This document shows positions 1 to 13,215 of a stretch of 64,000 bases of DNA, piece by piece. The notes under the pieces were generated by a model. It saw nothing but the letters and a program-made list of their open reading frames with translations, had not been told where the DNA came from and searched no databases. Origin of the DNA: Theobroma cacao (lineage: Eukaryota > Streptophyta > Magnoliopsida > Malvales > Malvaceae); the NCBI RefSeq assembly GCF_000208745.1, contig NC_030854.1:35628120-35692119 (forward strand), in the 5' to 3' direction. Both the position numbers and the translations under genes were made by a program. The first letter of the stretch is position 1; each line of letters opens with the position of its first letter.

Positions 1-59
1 TGAAGTTTCATTCTTCAAACTTAAATCTACTCGTTAAAAAAAAGAAAAAACTGAAATAT

Positions 60-61
<2 letters not shown>

Positions 62-95
<34 letters not shown>
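62..95. repeat. (GA)n microsatellite in PIR intron 2
   Basis: An uninterrupted GA dinucleotide run of about 34 bases sits just after the donor of PIR exon 2, inside the intron. It is likely length-polymorphic. Confidence 0.9.
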
Positions 96-98
<3 letters not shown>

Positions 99-103
99 AG
101 TAC

Positions 104-538
104 CAATGGGACTATTAGTTGCTCCTCTTTCAGTTGACACCAAAACTGCTGGTCCTTGTACTTCCGGTTGCTCATCCTAACAAAAATAAATTTAAACCAA
201 AAAAATCGAAAGAAAATTTTAAAAAAAATTAAATGCATTTTTTTCATTAATTTGATGGCAAAGAAGTTAAATTCGATTTCTACAAATTTGCTTCCTTTTT
301 GTTTTCAAAAAGCTATAATGTAAAGCATACAATGCAATGCATTGTAATTTTGCGAAAAATAAAACAACTCATTTAGGAAACAAATCTACAGAAATTAAAT
401 TGTAACTTCTTTGGAAGCAAATTAATGAAAGCAAAGCTAAAATAGGAAAACATAAAAGTTACTTTCTAAGTAATTAATTACCTCTAGGGAGAATGTGGAT
501 AAAGCTGCAATGGCTTCTTCAACTGGAACTGCTGCCAT
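104..538 (-). CDS. PIR: PIR/SRA1 (PIROGI), SCAR/WAVE complex subunit, 5' end only
   Basis: Exons 482..538 and 104..176 on the minus strand encode the N-terminus, beginning MAAVPVEEAIAALSTFSLE and continuing DEQPEVQGPAVLVS. This matches what I recall of the plant PIR121/SRA1 N-terminus almost residue for residue. PIR is a large (about 1,280 aa) cytoplasmic subunit of the WAVE complex. It links Rho-of-plants GTPase signals to ARP2/3-driven actin nucleation, which shapes trichomes and pavement cells. The start is the only ATG in frame with the conserved sequence. Exon 1 ends in phase 0 at GAG|GTAATT. Exon 2 ends in phase 1 at ATTG|GTACTT. The next exon, expected to begin with the rest of a Glu codon, lies outside the window. 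Everything after residue 43 is missing, so this is a window-edge partial gene. Nothing suggests it is broken. Confidence 0.87.
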
Positions 539-1890
539 TTTTGAAAGAAATTGCTTGAAATTTTTTTTTCAAAAATCAATTTAAGTATTTAAGCTCTTTT
601 TTTCCTTTTCAAAATTATAACATTCTTTGAGGTAAACTTTTGCTTTTTTACTTTTATTTTCTTTTTTGGGTAACAAAAATAGAATCGTTCGTTTTTCGAT
701 CCTGAGCGACTCGGAACGGGAAAAGGCTGTCGGAAAGTGAGTTGATGGCTCGAGTCTTCAACATTTAGTAGAGCTGGAACTGTAGGTTGTTTTTACTAGA
801 TTGGACATGATGTGCTTGTTAAATTACGTCAATGCCATCGAGAATTTAGAAATTACATGTAAGAATTTTTTTTATATATTTTAAAATTTTTCTCCATATG
901 ATTAATAAAATTAATCTAAAATTTTATTTTTTTATAACATTCAATTAATTTTTTCTATATTTATTTTAAAATTAAGAGTATTATTTTTATATTATATAAT
1001 ACTGATATAATATAATGATAATAATGATGTGACATGTTATCATAATCTCATCTTTTAATAGCATTAGATAACAAATCACATAATGTGACATAAAATCTAT
1101 AAATATTATTTTAATTAATGTTAATTAATCAATTGTTAATAAAAAATTTTATTTAAATTAAAATAAAAAATATTAATTTAATTAAACATGATAAAAAATA
1201 AAAATTTATTATATTTATTTAAATTGTTTAAAACAAATTAAGAGAATTATAGCTTAGAAAAAAAAACCTAGTAGAGGTGAAGAGGACAAAAAAGACATGC
1301 TATTGTAGGAGTGAGGGCCCAAAGTGGTTAAGATTTGTTAGGATTTGTTGAAATGTATAAGAATAATGCTTCACACTTTCTTTCCTACCTTTTTGGGTTA
1401 TACTTTCGAAACAATTTTATATGATCTTAGCTAGCTTTGAGGTCAAGCATGGATCAGATTTCGTTTCCATTAAGGAAAAATTGGGCTGCCACTAATTGAG
1501 TAGATGTGTGATTCAAGCAAAAAACAAGGAAACAGAATAATTAGAGCATGCTTGTATTCTTTTTATTGGATTAAGTCTAACAAACAGCCTGGTTGACTTC
1601 AGAGTTAGCTGAGGCCACGATTTAAATGTAAGAGTTTACAAAGAAATGGTGGCAATATGCACAGGGTATTCACCTTCAACATGGCTGCACGTATATTTGC
1701 TTAGATTGGCAGGTGAAATTAGTGGGAAGAATACAGTTATGAACAAAATATTGAAATAATTTACAGTTACAATATGCTCTGAATTTTGCAGCAATGGAAA
1801 TGTTAGCTGGCTGCAAATCCAAATAAGGAATGCTTGATTATGATGCTAGTTAGAACTATACAACATGAGAATTGGATTATACACCTGCTG
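539..1890. other. Intergenic region between pTAC3 3' end and PIR start
   Basis: No coding sequence is visible. The part nearest PIR (539-700) is its likely 5' UTR and core promoter. 850-1250 is very AT-rich with no recognisable element. The part below 1890 should hold the pTAC3 3' UTR. No clear TATA box or polyadenylation site could be fixed. Confidence 0.6.
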
Positions 1891-1960
1891 CTATGATGAT
1901 GATGATGTTGTTGAGGATGATGATGATGATGTTGTTGAGGATGATGATGATGATGACACA
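1891..1960 (-). repeat. Coding trinucleotide repeat, poly-Ser tail of pTAC3
   Basis: On the minus strand the last codons are runs of TCA/TCC (Ser) split by ACA ACA (Thr Thr). They form an imperfect 24-base tandem unit repeated about 2.5 times and ending directly in TAG. The last 21 residues are only Ser and Thr. Confidence 0.9.
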
Positions 1961-4900
1961 TCACCACCAGCAGTGTCAACTGTCTGTCTGGCAGAAATAA
2001 CCCGGTCAAGGGTTTGGTCAGGGACTGCAATTCCAGCAGTCTCCAGGTCTGCAACAATTGCAATGGCTGCGTCTAGTTCTCCAAGGTCAACGCATATCGA
2101 GATTACTTCATCATAGAGGGGACTGCATACAAGAAACAAAATTAGATGGAAAGCTAATCTAAATGAAACCAACCATGTAATACAGTCTCATGAAAGTGAT
2201 TTGAAAAATCTGGTAGAGCTCTGAGTCAGACTTTTGTGCACAGCCTAAGTAGTACCATCCAGTTTCATTTCTAGATTCTTCAATTATACAAGTTTGAAAG
2301 ACAATTAAAGAACTCAATAGCTTATTCCCAGCACTTGTGCCGAACACCCTCAGCCCCCCTTTAGAAGAGGGAAAAAAAATGAAGCCTAATATGTAAGCCG
2401 TCACCTTAATTAATCAGATATTGGACCATGACATACCTCCCAAAGACAAAACCAAGACTGTGTGCCGTCTGCAAGATCTTCAAGAAGGCTGAAGGCATAG
2501 GAGCCTTTATAGCTGCACGCAGAATCATAGCACAATCCCCAACAGTGGGTGTTCCACCCAATTCTATAACCTGAAAAATTATATATATATTAAATTTCAT
2601 CAGTTAATGTGAGCACATACAGATGCCAACACTTGGGGGCATGATAATTATCCAGCATGGGAAAAAAATTGCAACATGTCAATGCAATTTCATGTGCTGC
2701 CTGATCTAAAAGAAGCAGGAAATTTTAACCAATGTAGAAGTGAATATATTATTAGGCTGCCATGAAACAGGAGAAAAACTTTATGATGTGATAGAACATG
2801 TCCATCAAAGCAGAATTTTTGTTTACAAAATTGAGATAGATGTAGATGAACAGAGAAATGAGTACAAACAAGGAGAAGAAACTACAAGATACGACTATTG
2901 AGGACCTAAGTAAGCAGGAAATAAGAACAAACCTTCTGCATTACTTGAATAGCCAACTCAACTTCCCATTCCTGTGACCATTTTCGAGGAGGTTTATTTT
3001 TCAGTTCTTTCTCCCACGTCCAACCCCAAGCATCGGCTATTGTGTACATGTCTTCTACATCAAACACCTTCCTCTCTCTGAGCTCCTGAAATGCTTCAAA
3101 AATATCCTCAGGAAACCAATCGTCATCATCATCATCCTGCATCCACAAGCAAAAAGAGATGCATCTCTAGCAGCAAGCATAAATATATATAGGAGATGAA
3201 TGTCTCAAGAATTCTTTGATAAAAAAAGGCAAATTTTGACTGTCACCACACATCAGTTTATGCAGTAGGCAACAGATGGATTTTCTTGAAATATATTGCA
3301 TTTGCAACATCCTGGGCACTAAGACAAGTCATAAGAAATCATAGCAACATTATATTTCCCACCTCTACTGAAACTCGAGAAGACCTTCTTCGTGATTTTT
3401 TGGATCTAGTGGTTGTTTGGTCAGAGTCTTTCAACAATTGAACCCCAATCATCTGAAGAGGCTTCTTAGCTTCAACTTCCTTATCCTTAATCCTGTCTCC
3501 TTCTTGGCTTTCAGCTTGTTCTCCTTCCTCCTCTTCATCAGCTTCTTCATCTTCAATATCCTTTGCAGCGTCTTCTACAACATCGCCATCATCCAGCTCA
3601 TCATCTGCAGGTTCTGATTCACCCTCATCGATAGGCTTCACATGATCAACATTCAAGTGTTCTCCAAGAAAGCGGCGTTTCCAGAACTCTGTATTTCCTT
3701 CTTCCAACTTGATCCGTGAAATTAGCTCATCTACCTCCTCATCAACCTGCAAGAGATATGCAATTGAAAAAAAAATATTGAATGCATAAATTAAAATGCT
3801 AGAATGAAAAATTCAATATGCAAACGATATGGTTTTGTGAATACAAAATATATTAATAAATTACAACCTCTTCCTCTTCCTCCTCCACAGGAGGAACCCA
3901 AAGAGGCCGACCACGTGAGCGGTTTATTCTCCTCGCTTTTTGCACACGCTGGTAAAGAACATTTCTTGTTCCGTCAATTGGTAGACCTTGTGCCTCAAGC
4001 TCTTCCTTTAGCTCAGATACTATCATCTTACTAGCGGCCTTGGGTTTTAAAACATTCTGGTCAGGACCTTTTATTATTTTCTTTAACCTCTCCGAGACTC
4101 TCACATAGTCCGATTCAGATGCACCACCAAGAGCTGCAAGTCCTTCATTCTGCAAGGTTTTCAAAAGCTTCCGGTGGTGCAACTTCCAGTCCTCAAGACA
4201 TCTTTGCTTGAAGGAGGTTTCCATAGGGTTTGAATATATAAATCCAGCAGCATCAGGATCTAGAGGAGTTTTTCCCCTCCGAGGCACCCATCGCTTGCGC
4301 TCACCAGTAAGCCCACCCTCTTCAATGTACCTGGTTTCAAAGACAGTAAGTATTAAGAAAATCACCAAATCATCAATCATCGATTTATTGACAGTCTGAA
4401 TTGTAAAGCATTATAGAAAATTTTCGGGCAATTAAGGTATGCCACAATGTATTAAGTGAATGATACATAGGAGTCGATTAATTTTGAAATTGAACAGAAG
4501 CAAAACGGTTCAATAAAACCATGCTTGAAAATTTGACTATTCTGAGGATGATGAAGGTAGCATTCTATGCATTATCCAGCATGAAGTGAGATTTAAACTT
4601 CATTATGTAACTATTACAGTAAAAGCTACATTTCAGTTAAACAATCAATATAAACCAAGCACATAATGTCAAATTCTCTTCATAGCCATTTACGAATAAA
4701 GATGGTCAAGCATTAAAGACAACTTCAAATTTAACGTTTAGAAATCTTCCAGTAAGGCACATAAGGCATGAATGGGAAACTATAAATAGATTGTTAAGTT
4801 ATTGCAGCAGACTTGACTGTTGATAAAAAGGCACACCTAGCAATGTAATCAATCTCATATCCAAGTTCAGCTTCTTCTTGTAGAGGTTCAATCCATGAGC

Positions 4901-7900
4901 TAACTAGTGTACGGTATTTTCTGCTTAGAATCATAGCTCTTGGAGGAATAGGTTGGTTATCTTTGGCCATAGCTTGCAAAGCCTCTAGCAATTCAACAAT
5001 TCTTCCTGATCCAAGCATGAGTACAAGGTAATAAACATTAAATCTACAGCCAAGAAAGATTAACTTTATTTGACCATATAGATAACAAAAATACCTAGAT
5101 ACCTTCTCGACATAATGCTCGAAGATACAAAGAAAGTGGATCATCAAAGTTTCCTTCATTTTGCAACACTCTTGTCCCCCCTTCAAACTTCTTTAGAGCA
5201 CGAAAGTGCCGAATAGCTTCCTTTACAACACAGTACTTCGTAAAGCACTCCACTAACAGCCTGAACATGTGAGCATGACATCATCTATCATGGACAAAAA
5301 TGAAAATAGTAGAAAAAAAGAAAAGGGAGGCAGTACACTATGAAAGTTGCAATTGATCAAGACTGTAAAAAGTGAATGTAAAAGCATCTAGTTGAAGCAC
5401 ATTGCATTAATGAAATTTACTAGAGAAGACAAATAAAGGCTGCTTTCACCTAGAAAAGTATTTTCTAAATTAATCAAGTAAATCAATATTTGAATCTCAG
5501 AAGCAACCAAGGAATCACTTTCAAGTAAGGCAGATAATGCATTGTTTCCATGTAAGAACAACAGACCAGTCGTATATCAATCTATATGAAGGGTAATCAT
5601 GTGTGAACCCCATAATTTAAAGCAAACTTATGTGTAGGAATTTTTCTGGCAGCAAGGGTATCCTTCCTAAGTTGAAATCAAAATAAACAACACAACTTAT
5701 TAACAAAATGCAACAAGAGATAACTTTTGACAATCAATGCATTCAACACTACAGCAAACAGGATCAAGAACAAAAACAACAGAAAGGAAATCTTCAGACA
5801 AGTTTGGTCCATCAGCCTTCTGCAGCTTACATAATAAGGCTGTGCAACACCTAGAGCAACTCCATAATATTTTTGGGGCAAATTTTATCTGGAGTTGAAA
5901 AAAAGAGGTGACAAATGCGTAGCTAAATCACTTAAAAATGGGTTGACAAATCAATTAAATCAAAAGGGAAAGCAGAAAAAGCTAAACAGGCAAAATCTCA
6001 CAAATGAAACTTATGAGAAGTGTTTAAACAAGCAGCATAAACAATTTTATGCAGTTTCATGGTCATGATCACCTACTTCTTAGGAGCATCCTGAGTTAGC
6101 TGAATACTAAGTAATTGGAATTTATGGATAAAATATGACTGATGGTTTGTTCCAAAGTATCTCACACTTTCCACCATGGCAAGGAAAAGGGGGTGAGAAG
6201 GGGAAGGGGGAATGCCTCTAATAGGACCAAATCTCACCTTGCTTGAGTGATCAAAGGGTTGTAAGAAATAAAGGAGAGAAATTATTCATGCCACCAAGAA
6301 GCAAGGGTTTTTCCATTCTAAACAGCTTAAAATTTGATCAATGACTACACCAAGTTTTCCTGCATGTGAGGAACAAGTTGGGTTGCCATCTACAAACCAA
6401 AGATTTAGAGGAATGGCAACAGCAGAAGCTTACACTATGGCTAAATAAACCAGGTTAACAGATGACAAGAGTAAACAAGTAAAACAATCCAATTCCTTTG
6501 GACTATTACTCACAATAATTTGCAAGATAAAATGGCACCAAAGGTTACTTTTCTAACTTTTACACAGAAAATAAAGACAATAAGGCATATGCGCCAAGAA
6601 AAATGCTTCAAATATTTACCAATAATAGGAAAAAAAGACTTTTGCTTACGCATAGGTTTTCACATTAGGCTGCACACGCTTGTGGTCTTCAACCATCATC
6701 CCAAGTAACTCAGCCACATCTTGCACCCTGCAATTCATATCAAAATTCAAAATATTTAGTGATGTAAGGGACTCTATAGCATATACCATTAAGTTATAAG
6801 CAACTTAAGAACCACTCAGCATCCCACCAGAAATGGAACTAAAAAGCCATAACTGGATAATTTGGTAAATTTGATTTATGGACTCAACTTAGTAAAGGTT
6901 CCTTAATTATGAGTTTAATAACCAATTTCTATGCTATTCAAATTTCCATATGAAAATTATCATTAAATTCTTATACTAAACAAGATGACTGTCAAATAAA
7001 TAGACTGAAAGCTTTCATGTCTACCAGCAGAAATATTGCCCCAAATAAAGAAAGTGGCATCGCAAGTGATTTGCTAGATAAATTACCTGTCATAAGATTC
7101 AGCTCTAGTATATGCTTGAATCACCCAATTATATGTCTCTGTGTCAGGTTTCATATATTCTGTTATCCAAAGACAATAATGTATGTTAGACAAACCTTGA
7201 ACAATTGAAGCATTTCATGTCCTCAAATGTTGTCAAAGCAACAAAAAGAAGTAACTAAAATAAATGAGAACCTTCTCCATATTCCATGTTCTCAAATGTT
7301 GCAAAAGCTATTTCCGGTATCCCACAAGTGGCCTAAATAAAGGAAACAGATGGAAATCAGTATAAACTAGCAGATATCTAACAAAGAGTGGGGAAAGGAT
7401 TCCAACAAACAGCGACTAATGGAAACCATCAAATACTTAAAGATGCTTTCTTATTGCGCTATCACAATTCCATTCTTTGAAGGATAAAAGTCACTATATG
7501 AAAAAGCCATCATCACATTTCCATATAGTTAGCTGGCTCCAAACAAACATTGTAAATTACATACATCAACCAAAACACACACAGTCCCAAAAGTTTGAAT
7601 GAATGTAAACTACAAAAAAAATCAAATGCAAATAGCTTTTACTCATTATTAGAGCACTGAATTGCAAAACTCAAACTCCATTTGAAGGGTTAACAAAGAA
7701 GGTCAAAACACCAAACACACAATCAGAAAACTCACTTGCACACTAAGAAGGCAATTGAAATGAAAAGTTGTTGCCATCCGTCCAGCAGCCTCCATTTCAT
7801 AGGCAATTTCTAATGCATTAGAATGATCCCCGACTTTACAATCCTCCTCAATCATTAAATCGTACAGCTCATTTGTAGCTCTCAGCCCACCTTTGGCACC

Positions 7901-8884
7901 CTTCAAAAACACATTGTTGGCATCTTCCATATATTTGTTCCTAACAAGCTCCTCTGTGGAGGGAAACTTCAACAACTAAGAATAAAATTATCGAATATCC
8001 AGATAATAACACACATAAAAACACAGTTCATGGTGTTTGTTAAACATTGTACCAACAAGAATAATCCAAGCTTGACGAATATCGTAGTTTAACTTTTCCA
8101 GTGCTGCAAGGACTTCCAAGCCTTTGGTTGCAAGGCCTTTAGACCCAAATAGACGAATCATTGAAACAAGCGTTTCATGGAGAGGACGAACACCCACACC
8201 CAATTCCCTCCTCAATGCTTGCATCTACATTCCAAATTACCAAAAGTTTGTTCAAAATATTAACCAAAACAAAAACCTGTTTGAGTTAACACTTGCATTC
8301 AAATAAATAATTGATTTTTTTATCAAAGAAGAAAATTTTATCAATTCCCACTAAAAAACAAAATTTTTTTAAATCAAAGAATCCAAATTCATGCATTTCT
8401 GCCCAAAAAAAGAAAAAAAAAAAAGCCATTTGAGTTTTCAATGCAAAAAGCCAAAAGTCATTCATTTCCACTCAACAAAAAAAAGCATATTTATTGCCGA
8501 ATTATACCATACCGCGCCTTCAACATCACCATTTAGTACGTGAGCAACGACAAGCCCATGGAACGACCTGGGGCCGGGAGTGAGGCCGGCGGCGATCATG
8601 TCGTAAATGACATCGGAGACGCCGGCGACGTCTCGGGACCTGGCTTTCTGCATAAGCTCTTCCATGAAGGTGAGACGGAGCGATTTCTCGAGGGCCGAAA
8701 CGGCAGCGTTCGAGGAAGAGAGAGTGGCATTGTCTTCGTCTTTCTTCTGTTGGGATTGGCGCTTCTTCCTTCTGGGTGATGGCTTTCGCTTTGGGGCGGA
8801 TACAGCAGCGTAAACGACGGCGTTTCGGTGGCGGGAGAGAGGGGGAGTCGAAGGGAGGACAGTGTGAGAGAGAAAGAGGGACAT
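1891..8884 (-). CDS. PTAC3: pTAC3/PAP1, plastid transcriptionally active chromosome protein 3 (PPR + SAP)
   Basis: Thirteen exons: 8513..8884, 8053..8224, 7736..7953, 7272..7332, 7087..7159, 6650..6727, 5103..5260, 4837..5005, 3868..4330, 3363..3746, 2933..3136, 2437..2570, 1891..2122. They join in frame to 905 codons plus TAG, close to the roughly 910 aa of Arabidopsis pTAC3. Residues 1-45 are Ser/Arg-rich and lack acidic residues, as in a chloroplast transit peptide. Residues about 60-420 carry degenerate PPR helices. A SAP motif (MIVSELKEELEAQG) lies near 536-568. Next come an acidic low-complexity region (about 580-690), a run of six Asp before WFPEDIF, and a conserved C-terminal domain. 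Known role: DNA-associated subunit (PAP1) of the plastid-encoded RNA polymerase, needed for transcription of plastid photosynthesis genes. Oddity: the protein ends in a Ser/Thr-only tail encoded by a trinucleotide repeat. It runs in the same direction as PIR. Confidence 0.9.
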
Positions 8885-10339
8885 TTCTTTTGGGAGGGAA
8901 TGGATAAGACAGAGAGGGGGAGAGGTTTAAGGAAAGAAATGGGGGGGTTTTTCGATTCGAACGTTGGACAGAGAAAGCAGCACTCTTGGTTTTTTTTTTT
9001 TCCCATCGCACTATTTCTTTTTCTATTTTAGATTTTAAACAAGTTTTTTCATAAATTTCGTTTTATATTTTTCTTAGATTAAAATTATTTATTTATTTAT
9101 TTGGATAATTTTTTTATTATGAAGAAAAATTATTTACGAGTTGAATTTATGAAATTTATGTAAATACCCTTACCTTGCCTTTTTTTATAGTTAAAGAATT
9201 CGTCTCTGTTTATATAATAACAAAATCGAAAAATCAAGTGTAATTTTTGAATTAGGTGAAGTTTAATTTTAAGAAAATGATGGTTAAAGGCTGATGAGTG
9301 ATGATAATTCAAGTAGATATCTTGAAAAAAAAAATTAAAGAGGATTGCAAGGGGATCGTTTGCTATTATTGCTTTTAGTTTATTATTTTTATCTCATTCT
9401 TGTTTGAATAATATATGACAAATAATCATGAAATTTTGTTTAATAGTTAGTATAATTTACAGATTTCAAGCTATTATTATATCAATTAAAATGATGAATT
9501 TTTCTTACTAAAATAAAAGGTAAAGAAAAAAAATGCATAAAGACAGATAAATTGCAACTTAGCATTTTGAATCATTTGAGAAACGATACTGAAATTAACT
9601 ATTAAAATAAAAGACATAAATGTATCAGTTAATTTATTTAAGAAAAATAAAAATTCTTCATAAACTAGTAACCAAAGGCCAAAAGCAAATTTACACATAT
9701 TTAATATTATCTATAACTATATATTAAAGAAAGCTCCTGCAAAGTTCCTAAAGGTCGACAAGTGGTTGCCTACTTGTTTGACACGTGGGTTTCTCAGAAG
9801 GTTTCCCTACCTCGGGTTTGGTGATGGGTTTTAGGTTAGGGCCAGCTTGGGCGGAGTGTGTGCTTGCATGATTTTTAGTTAAAGGCCACGTGACCATTTC
9901 ATTGATTCTCCTCTTCTTTTTCCACTTTCTTCTCTTTCTTCCTTCTTTTCCAATTCTTCCTTCACACGTGTGGTGCATGTGTTTCTTCATCAAATTTTGT
10001 GCCCAACTTTTATCCGGAATAGACGCATGTGTGGCCTTAATAAGATGGCATGCTCAGCTTGCTTTTCATGCTTTCATTTCATGTCTGCTGACTTACTTTT
10101 CAAATTTGGCAGAGGAGTTTTTCGTTTTTTTTTTTGTTTGGCTACTCCAAAACTTTCCTTTCTTCTCTTTGGGTCTGCATTCTTCATTCTTCGGTTTCTA
10201 TATTCCTTGTCATTAATTCCTATAATATATCATATATATTAGAACTATTAATAAAGAGTAGGATATTATATATCAAGTAGTGTAAAATAAATCATCATAT
10301 GATTTATATTTAAAGTGGAAGCATTTTTAAGTTTCTTTT
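8885..10339. other. pTAC3 upstream region, AT-rich
   Basis: No gene recognised. 8885-9010 is the likely pTAC3 5' UTR and proximal promoter, pyrimidine-rich on the transcribed strand. 9010-9740 is AT-rich without structure. 9780-9970 holds three CACGTG cores. 9890-10210 is a pyrimidine-rich stretch whose open frames are low-complexity Phe/Leu strings, not proteins. Confidence 0.6.
9782..9970. promoter_or_regulatory. Cluster of three G-box cores (CACGTG)
   Basis: CACGTG occurs at 9782-9787, 9887-9892 and 9965-9970, the first as ACACGTGG and the last as ACACGTGT. These match plant bZIP/bHLH binding sites. They lie 0.9-1.1 kb upstream of the pTAC3 start. Their target is inferred only from position. 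Confidence 0.4.
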
Positions 10340-10344
10340 CTTTA

Positions 10345-11155
10345 ATGGATTTAAAAAAATCCTTGCAGTTACACTTCTAATGTCCCAGTTTGCCACAATA
10401 ATGGCATGTTCCTTTGTCATTGTCATTATCCTTGTTTACTCCACCACTAAGTTTCATACTTATCAAAATTGATGCCTTATCATTCTTATTTTTCTTAAAA
10501 AATTTCCTTTTCTTGTTTTTACTTTTCTTAGAAAAGATAAGATGTACAAAGGGTTTTTCCTTTGCAATGATTTTCTTAACTTGTGTGAGCATATTCAATA
10601 AACCTGAAAGAGTCACTTTAATCTTGTTCATATTAAAATTCAACACAAATTGTGAATAGCTCTTTGGCAATGAAAAAAGTACAAGGTTTATGCTCAAATT
10701 ATAATCCATGGTTCAACTCAACTGCTCAAATCGAGTGATATATCCTATCATCTTTAGCACATAAAGTCTTACTGGGTTTCTTCCAGACATTTTACATTTG
10801 AATAATTCCTTCGAGATGTCAAATCTCTCTGTGCAATATTCCTTGGTGAGCAATTCTCTAAAGTTTAGGATAATATTCAAGGCATTTATAGCTTCATGTT
10901 GCTTTTGAAGATCTGGAGTCATACTAGCCAACATCAAACATGTGGCTTGTTCGAGATCATCCATATGAATTCTATAAACCTCATTTTCCTCATATGTAAC
11001 ATCATCGCTAGGCTTTTCAAGAATAGAATCATGTAAAACATATGCCTTTTCTCTTGTTTCAAAACAATCTTAAGATTGCAAAACCAAACAATGGAATTCA
11101 AGCTTGTCAACTTGTTTGCATCAAATATGTTTTTGAGTGACAAATTATTCGCCAT
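10345..11155 (-). pseudogene. Copia gag remnant with CCHC zinc knuckle
   Basis: Three open pieces on the minus strand make up a gag. The start is MANNLSLKNIFDANKL (from 11155). A middle piece contains MDDLEQATCLMLASM. A C-terminal piece ends in the nucleocapsid knuckle CHYCGKLGH. Frame changes separate the first two pieces. A stop codon replaces the residue after the knuckle His, where Trp is usual. A Lys/Asn-rich basic stretch precedes the knuckle. Gag packages the element RNA, and this copy cannot make the full protein. The UBN2-type gag supports the Ty1/copia assignment. Confidence 0.8.
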
Positions 11156-13215
11156 AATTGATTTATATCCTCTATAAACCAACATATAAAAGTCGTTAAC
11201 GCAAATGATGTAATCACAAAGATAAGTTTGTACAATTTTATCAAAATAATAACATTCCACTAATATTTTGAAAAATTCCACTTTTAAACTTCTTAGTGAG
11301 CTAGGATCCCTTTCATCTCACCATGATCTTGAGTGACTAAACAAGTCATAATGAAACTAATTAAGTAGGTAACTTCACTTACCAATAATATCTCATACAA
11401 ATAATATCTCATACAACTCATAGGTCAGTTAGATGACAATTCTTTATCTAAATGTATCATGTACATTTTGCCTAACTTTGCCTCCAATATGATGTGATCA
11501 AGTGTGACACATCTGAACAACATAGTACTAATTGTGTAAGATCCACTAATAATTCAAAAGTACTCATGTAAAGGTTTGGCCTTAAATGGCTCAACAAGCC
11601 TCCGATTAAAAGAGCAACCCAATTATTTTGTTATATGATAGAAGGCAACTTTATCATACTTAGCACATGACTCAATATATAAATGAAGGATTTAGTTTAT
11701 CAATTGATTAATTAAGGTCTCGTTGAATTTCCATGACGCCTTTGGATCTCTATCTTCAAGTTACCAAATTTTTTTTTTTATCTAACCATAGTTTTACATC
11801 TTGATTTAACTAATTATATTTACATTTGTAATCAAGAAATCTCAAGTTACATTCGATGGGAGTATGATGACAAAAGAATTTTACAACCCAAAAAATAGAG
11901 ATAAGGGTTCATAAACCTTATTTTAAAAATAAATACTATGAGAAATAAATTTAACCATCCATGGCCTAATCATCTGAGGTCTAAATCTATAACCACCCCC
12001 ATGCTTTATAATCACAATTAAAAGCACAAAAATAAATGCAAGCTCAATATCACTTTACTATCATATGTATTATTTGAGAAAAAATCAATTAACTTACTTA
12101 AAATGCTTGACTCAAATTATTTGGTATAGTTTTATTTCAATTTAATATTTAAGAAATTCTTATTTTCAAAACACTTAAAAGTAAACATTTTACTCCTATT
12201 CCTTAAATAGAAATCCATTGAAACAAATTTTCTATTTTAAAACTTTCCATTTCAATTCCTTCCATAGTTAAAACTTATTTTAATTTTGAAAACCTCTTTA
12301 TTTTAGGTAAGCTTCCTAAAATGTATTTAAGACAACATCTTAATTTCTAACATTTAGAACATGGATTAGTTTTCTAAATTGTATTTTGTTTAAGTTACCT
12401 AAATGGTGACTTATCAAATTTTGAAAATTTCTAATAAAATCAAAATTTTTAAGAAAAGTTCAATGATATCACATAATTTTAGCAATCCACGTTAACAATA
12501 TTGGAAACAATTTCCTTTTCTTTATAAATCACCTAAAATTAAAATAGATGGCATCTAATGCCACTAAATTAGCTACCTGCCCTAGGGAAATTTTAGGCAA
12601 CAATTGCCGCTCCATTAATAGGTTTAAGTGCACTTAAAACTCCATAAATAATTAGTTAAACTCATGAACAAGGATGTTGAAAACTTTCAGCAACTGTGTT
12701 TAACAATTAAATATAAAATTCATGAAAAATTAAGCCACCAAAAACCGATCATAGTTGCCCAAAATTTTGCATTGAAACTTTATTGTTTTGGAACCCAAAA
12801 ACATAATTTTTTTTATGAACCTTTTCATAACAAATTAAGGGTGGCCGAAATATGCAATAATTTAATTTGATAAAAATAATTTTTAACAATTAAAAAATGC
12901 TCATAACATTTACCCACTATTAGCAAAAATAATCGACATACTAGTCTTCAAAACATCTCAAAAATATTCTGTTTTAACCTAACTTCATAAGCCTTTTAGT
13001 CCATTCATTAATGCTTCAATTAAATATGATTTGAAACCTTTTAAAACATGTCTTAATAAATTAATTACATGTTTTCCAAACTTAAATTAAAACTGAAAAA
13101 TAAAATTTTAAAGAAACTCTTCAAAACCAATACATACCAAATCAATGCACAAATCAATTCTATTAATTATCACCAAGAATCATGCATGCAAATTACATGA
13201 AAAACATCAAACAAA
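11156..13215 (-). other. Retroelement leader between primer site and gag
   Basis: About 2 kb of AT-rich non-coding sequence lies between the primer-binding site and the gag start. A leader of this length is usual in BARE/Angela elements. A small direct repeat (AATAATATCTCATACAA, twice) is at about 11389-11420. Confidence 0.55.

Noticed and set aside
1865..2116. Plus-strand poly-Asp frame opposite the last pTAC3 exon
   Set aside because: It is the GAT reading of the same trinucleotide repeat. The minus-strand frame continues a conserved protein through valid splice sites.
8526..9011. Alternative minus-strand frames of 136-161 codons over pTAC3 exon 1
   Set aside because: Shadows of a GC-richer coding exon. 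Only the frame beginning MSLFLSHTVLP splices into the PPR exons.
9890..10242. Overlapping plus-strand frames of 90-108 codons
   Set aside because: Phe/Leu/Ser strings from T/C-rich DNA. Two overlapping frames are equally open, which points to composition and not coding.
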